DNA of 33,211 nucleotides from Dethiobacter sp. (GTDB lineage Bacteria; Bacillota; Dethiobacteria; DTU022; UBA8154): positions 1 to 33,211 of the forward strand of contig QZJM01000029.1 of NCBI GenBank assembly GCA_003605065.1, read 5' to 3'. The notes under the pieces are model-generated. The model was given only the letters and a program-made list of their open reading frames with translations. It did no database searches and was not told the DNA's origin. Positions 30,539 to 33,211 of this stretch are shown here, piece by piece. Numbering within the stretch: position 1 is the first letter of the stretch; the number at the start of each line of letters is the position of its first letter. The position numbers and the translations under genes are program-made.

Positions 30539-32197
30539 TCATCGGGGCGTAGCGCAGCTTGGCCCTATTTCACTACCATAATTTTTACTACTTTCTTTTT
30601 TAAATGTCTCAAAGGTAATTTTATAATCTATTACTACTTCATCCCTATAAATCGTAACCTTATCTATAATTTGGTTTATTAATGCTTTTTTACCAAGCAT
30701 ATCTGTTTCTTTATATCTATCTTCCCAAGTGCTAATTCCTTTTTCGAGTGAATCATATTCATCTATAATAGATTGCTTTTGAAGTATTTGTTCGTCAACA
30801 GTATTCATGTAATTTAATAAATCATTCACATCTTTTTGAATAAGACTAAGAGATTCTTTTAGTTCATCTGGAGAAAATGTGCTTTCTCCTATCATAGCTA
30901 GAGGTATTTCTTTTTTTAATACAATTAATTGTCTTTGTTTTGATTCTAATTTCTTTTGATTATCTTTCTTATTTTTAATTAAAATATTTAAACTATCAAA
31001 CATATCTTTTTTAAATCTATCATTAAATTTTTTCTCTGATAGTTCTCTAACAACCTCCATAGCTTGTTCTTCAACAATGGAATCAATTTTAAGTGTAGAG
31101 TATGTTTTTTGTCCGTCACATTTATCACCATTATATTTAAGAGAAGAATAGCATTTATATTGATCCTTTATATATTTAGTTCTTTCTCCATTTTTCTTTT
31201 TATAATATTTATGATTGGCCCATAAATTCATTTTACTTTCACAATGACCGCAATAAACTAAACCGGATAATAATACCCTACTAGAAGTAATACCTTCTGG
31301 TTTCTTCTTTATAATTCTTTTTCTATTCTCTATAATCTTCTGATTCTTTTCCCACAAAACTTCAGGAATGATTATTAAATGTTCTTGTTGTGGAGATATA
31401 ACATCTTCATTCAAATTATCAAAGTGCATATGAAAATAACCTTTATAAATTGGGTTTTTTAACATATAAGTTATAGAACGATAAGACCAATATTCTCCGT
31501 TTTTAGATTTAGAAGCATGACCGTTTTCATTTAACCATTTTGCAATAGATCTTGCTCCCATATTATTTCCTATAGACAATTTAAATATTAATTTTACTAA
31601 CTCTGCGTCTTCTGGATCAACTTCAAAATCTAAAATATTTCTTCCTTTCTCGTTTACGTTTCCGTTGTTTACTACTCTATAACCAAAAGGAATAGTTCTT
31701 TTGCTTCCACCTGTATATTTGCCATTTAATATGGCAACTTTTTTATAGTCTGTAGAGCGTTCTGATATTTTAACGCTTTCACCTTTATTACGCCAAAATT
31801 CAAGATAAGTTACTAATTCATCCATTAATGTTTCAGTTTTTAATTCTTGTCCACTGGCAGTAAATACTCTTATATTTTTCTCATTAAGATATTTTACTAC
31901 TAATGGAGATTCATCTGTGGTTCTGCCTATTCTATCTGATTTATAAGTTACTAACACATCAAATTCCTTATTATCAGCCATTTTTTTAATTGTTTGCAAG
32001 GCATCTCTTTTAGCAATTTTAGTTTTAAATCCTGAAACTCCACCTTCTACAAATTCTCTAATTAAGATTACTTCTTCTTTTTCGATAAATCCGTTAACAA
32101 GTGTTCTTTGTGACGGTATATCATCATCTTTTGTAGTTTGTTTATCAGTAGAAACACGCAAAAGGGAAATTGCTTTTTTACCTTTTAAGTCTAACAA
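30539..32197 (-). CDS. Large serine recombinase (integrase)
   Basis: I start at TTG 32197, which follows AAAGGATGTGA; upstream codons are AT-rich without a ribosome site. The 552-residue protein has a resolvase N-terminal domain with catalytic S16 in ISLLRVSTDKQ, GGVSGF and YKSDRIGRT. A recombinase domain (about 160-270), a zinc ribbon starting GLVYCGHCESKMNLW with further cysteines downstream, and a coiled coil rich in lysine and glutamate (about 390-490) follow. This is the build of phage and ICE integrases. Local base use is far more AT-rich than the chromosome around it, which indicates transfer. Its final residues (GPSCATPR) are encoded by the antisense of the tRNA fragment, so the gene abuts the attachment site. 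Confidence 0.93.
   Translation of the reverse strand: MLDLKGKKAISLLRVSTDKQTTKDDDIPSQRTLVNGFIEKEEVILIREFVEGGVSGFKTKIAKRDALQTIKKMADNKEFDVLVTYKSDRIGRTTDESPLVVKYLNEKNIRVFTASGQELKTETLMDELVTYLEFWRNKGESVKISERSTDYKKVAILNGKYTGGSKRTIPFGYRVVNNGNVNEKGRNILDFEVDPEDAELVKLIFKLSIGNNMGARSIAKWLNENGHASKSKNGEYWSYRSITYMLKNPIYKGYFHMHFDNLNEDVISPQQEHLIIIPEVLWEKNQKIIENRKRIIKKKPEGITSSRVLLSGLVYCGHCESKMNLWANHKYYKKKNGERTKYIKDQYKCYSSLKYNGDKCDGQKTYSTLKIDSIVEEQAMEVVRELSEKKFNDRFKKDMFDSLNILIKNKKDNQKKLESKQRQLIVLKKEIPLAMIGESTFSPDELKESLSLIQKDVNDLLNYMNTVDEQILQKQSIIDEYDSLEKGISTWEDRYKETDMLGKKALINQIIDKVTIYRDEVVIDYKITFETFKKESSKNYGSEIGPSCATPR
30543..30562 (+). pseudogene. 5' fragment of a tRNA gene, probably tRNA-Pro (attachment-site remnant)
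   Basis: CGGGGCGTAGCGCAGCTTGG is the standard first 20 nt of a bacterial tRNA: a 7-nt acceptor strand, TA, the D-stem GCGC and the start of the D-loop. Position 1 is C, which in elongator tRNAs points to tRNA-Pro. Right after TTGG the match stops, where TAGCGC should follow, and recombinase-associated sequence begins. The promoter just upstream is intact. This is best explained as one end of an integrated element whose recombinase uses the tRNA 5' part as attachment core. The last codons of the recombinase gene are read from this segment in antisense. Confidence 0.7.
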
Positions 32198-32280
32198 AAA
32201 AATCACATCCTTTAGTAGTGTATTGTAACAATATTTATTATAATGATATACTACCACATTTATTAATGAAAATGCAATAA

Positions 32281-32314
32281 AATACTGCAATTATAGAACA
32301 CTAATTGCAGTATT
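32281..32314. repeat. 13-bp perfect inverted repeat upstream of the recombinase gene
   Basis: AATACTGCAATTA (32281-32293) and TAATTGCAGTATT (32302-32314) are perfect arms around an 8-nt centre. On the minus strand TTATTG follows, so it could be a weak terminator blocking transcripts from the IS. It could equally be an operator or recombinase-binding site about 85 bp upstream of the recombinase start. Confidence 0.55.
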
Positions 32315-32388
32315 AATAATATTATTAATAACCTGCTTATCATCTTTATTTTGAAACCTTGCAGTAACCTGGATAATCTGGCCTAAAA

Positions 32389-32448
32389 TGAGCCACCGTT
32401 CCGGTGAGTGAGAGCCACGTGTCCGGAAAATTTGAGCCACCCTTCCGG
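32389..32448 (+). repeat. Multiple terminal repeats of the IS21-family element, left end
   Basis: Three related units occur in tandem: TGAGCCACCGTTCCGG (32389-32404), TGAGAGCCACGTGTCCGG (32409-32426) and TGAGCCACCCTTCCGG (32433-32448). Repeated TGAGCCAC..TTCCGG units are typical of the transposase-binding ends of IS21-family elements. They lie 93-150 bp upstream of the istA start. The exact outer tip of the element could not be fixed. Confidence 0.75.
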
Positions 32449-32540
32449 TCGGAGAGCCAGTTGGGTCATTCTCCTGTAGAATGTATCTATGCGCTGCTCT
32501 AAAAAAGTAGTGTAAATACATTTTAAGGGGAGTTCATCCC

Positions 32541-33211
32541 ATGACCAATTACCGAGAGATCCTTAGGCTGTCCAATCAGGGGATCAGCCAACGCAGCATA
32601 GCCACCAGCTGTGCCTGCTCACGCAACACTGTCGCCAAAGTATTAAATCGGGCACAAGAACTTGACTTAGCTTGGCCATTACCGAACGGAATGTCAGATA
32701 CTGAACTGCGGAAATTATTTTCTCCGGAAGATAAGGTTCCGTCTCTAAGAAAGCGTCCAGACTGCGAGCACATTCACAGAGAAATGGCCAAAAGCGGCGT
32801 CACTCTGAGCCTCCTTTGGAGCGAATACTGTGAAGATTGTCGGGCAAGCAAAGAGATTCCACTTATGTATTCTCAGTTCTGCTATCACTACCAGCAGTAT
32901 GCGACCACAACCAAAGCGACGATGCACGTTCACCGAAAACCAGGTGAACAGCTGGAAGTGGATTGGGCTGGAAAAACAACTCCAATTGTAGACAGGGAAA
33001 CCGGCGAGATTATTAATGCATACGTATTTGTAGGAGCCCTTTCCAGTAGCCAATATGCTTATGTGGAAGCCTTTCTCTCTCAAAACCAAGAATGTTGGAT
33101 TGCCGCCCATTGCAATATGTATAAGTTTTTCGGTGGCGTCACCAGAATTCTGGTGCCTGACAACCTAAAAACCGGCGTAGAAAAAGCCACCTGGTATTCT
33201 CCGGAGATTAA
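32541..33211 (+). CDS. istA: IS21-family transposase IstA (partial, runs off the window)
   Basis: An open frame from the ATG at 32541 stays open to the window end (223 codons plus two bases). AAGGGGAG lies 8 nt upstream of the ATG. The N-terminus is a helix-turn-helix (ILRLSNQGISQRSIATSCACSRNTVAKVL). The DDE catalytic core begins with the first aspartate in GEQLEVDWAGK, and the second lies in RILVPDNLKTGV. The third acidic residue and the C-terminus are outside the window, as is the expected istB ATPase gene. The visible part has no frameshift or stop, so the transposase may be functional. Confidence 0.93.
   Translation, partial: MTNYREILRLSNQGISQRSIATSCACSRNTVAKVLNRAQELDLAWPLPNGMSDTELRKLFSPEDKVPSLRKRPDCEHIHREMAKSGVTLSLLWSEYCEDCRASKEIPLMYSQFCYHYQQYATTTKATMHVHRKPGEQLEVDWAGKTTPIVDRETGEIINAYVFVGALSSSQYAYVEAFLSQNQECWIAAHCNMYKFFGGVTRILVPDNLKTGVEKATWYSPEI

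Larger units (their letters stand above)
32370..33211 (+). mobile_element. IS21-family insertion sequence, left part
   Basis: Terminal repeats at 32389-32448 followed by istA make this the left end of an IS21-family element that continues beyond the window. The outer boundary is approximate (about 32370-32389). It lies next to the serine recombinase gene, possibly inserted in the same foreign island. Confidence 0.8.

Noticed and set aside
1-33211. CRISPR arrays, rRNA genes and intact tRNA genes
   Set aside because: No regularly spaced repeats, no rRNA segments and no complete tRNA cloverleaf were found by eye. Only the 20-nt tRNA 5' fragment was seen.

Overview
The window looks like a chromosome segment of an anaerobic, low-to-mid GC, spore-former-type Firmicute (Peptococcaceae/Moorella-like). 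The evidence is strong AGGAGG ribosome binding sites, many TTG/GTG starts, a tungsten-type aldehyde:ferredoxin oxidoreductase, a 2-hydroxyacyl-CoA dehydratase-type activase, a CooT-type nickel protein and long runs of minus-strand operons. The assignment rests on gene content only.

Region 1 (19-15859) is a catabolic divergon. A sigma-54 activator (CBS-PAS-AAA-HTH, 9227-10975) sits between two textbook -24/-12 promoters. The leftward promoter (8942-8958) precedes an eight-gene operon: KipI/PxpB-like and KipA/PxpC-like carboxyltransferase subunits, a 76-residue biotin carrier, biotin carboxylase, LamB/YcsF (PxpA-like), a small TIGR04076-like protein and HyuA/HyuB (ATP-dependent hydantoinase/oxoprolinase/lactamase family). 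The rightward promoter (11244-11260) precedes a class III omega-aminotransferase, glutamate dehydrogenase and aldehyde:ferredoxin oxidoreductase. Read together they suggest an anaerobic route that opens a cyclic amide, transaminates the amino acid formed, releases ammonia and oxidises the semialdehyde with ferredoxin. The substrate is inferred, not shown.

Region 2 (15860-18100) holds a decayed fumarylacetoacetate-hydrolase gene behind the oxidoreductase gene, then an ECF sigma factor with an overlapping membrane-anchored probable anti-sigma factor.

Region 3 (18100-25400) carries housekeeping genes (ROK glucokinase, hypoxanthine phosphoribosyltransferase, a cytidylate-kinase-like/nuclease-like fusion, a PLC-like protein, lysS, greA). 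Its long intergenic gaps are not empty. Four plus-strand segments fold into nested helices on inspection and are candidate structured RNAs (about 18554-18749, 19940-20140, 21866-22147 and 23096-23177). The third has a perfect sigma-A promoter, and the second and third share a 19-nt 3' end that looks like a terminator hairpin.

Region 4 (25417-30440) has a three-gene cluster (HTH protein, quinate-dehydrogenase-like protein, acyl-ACP-reductase/shikimate-dehydrogenase-like protein), then an activase/XRE/CooT operon, and a 43-residue membrane peptide ending in CENC behind a perfect sigma-A promoter.

Region 5 (30490-33211) is mobile DNA. A large serine recombinase in AT-rich sequence abuts the first 20 nt of a tRNA gene (probably tRNA-Pro) that still has its own promoter. 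Beyond the recombinase is the left end of an IS21-family element whose istA runs off the window.
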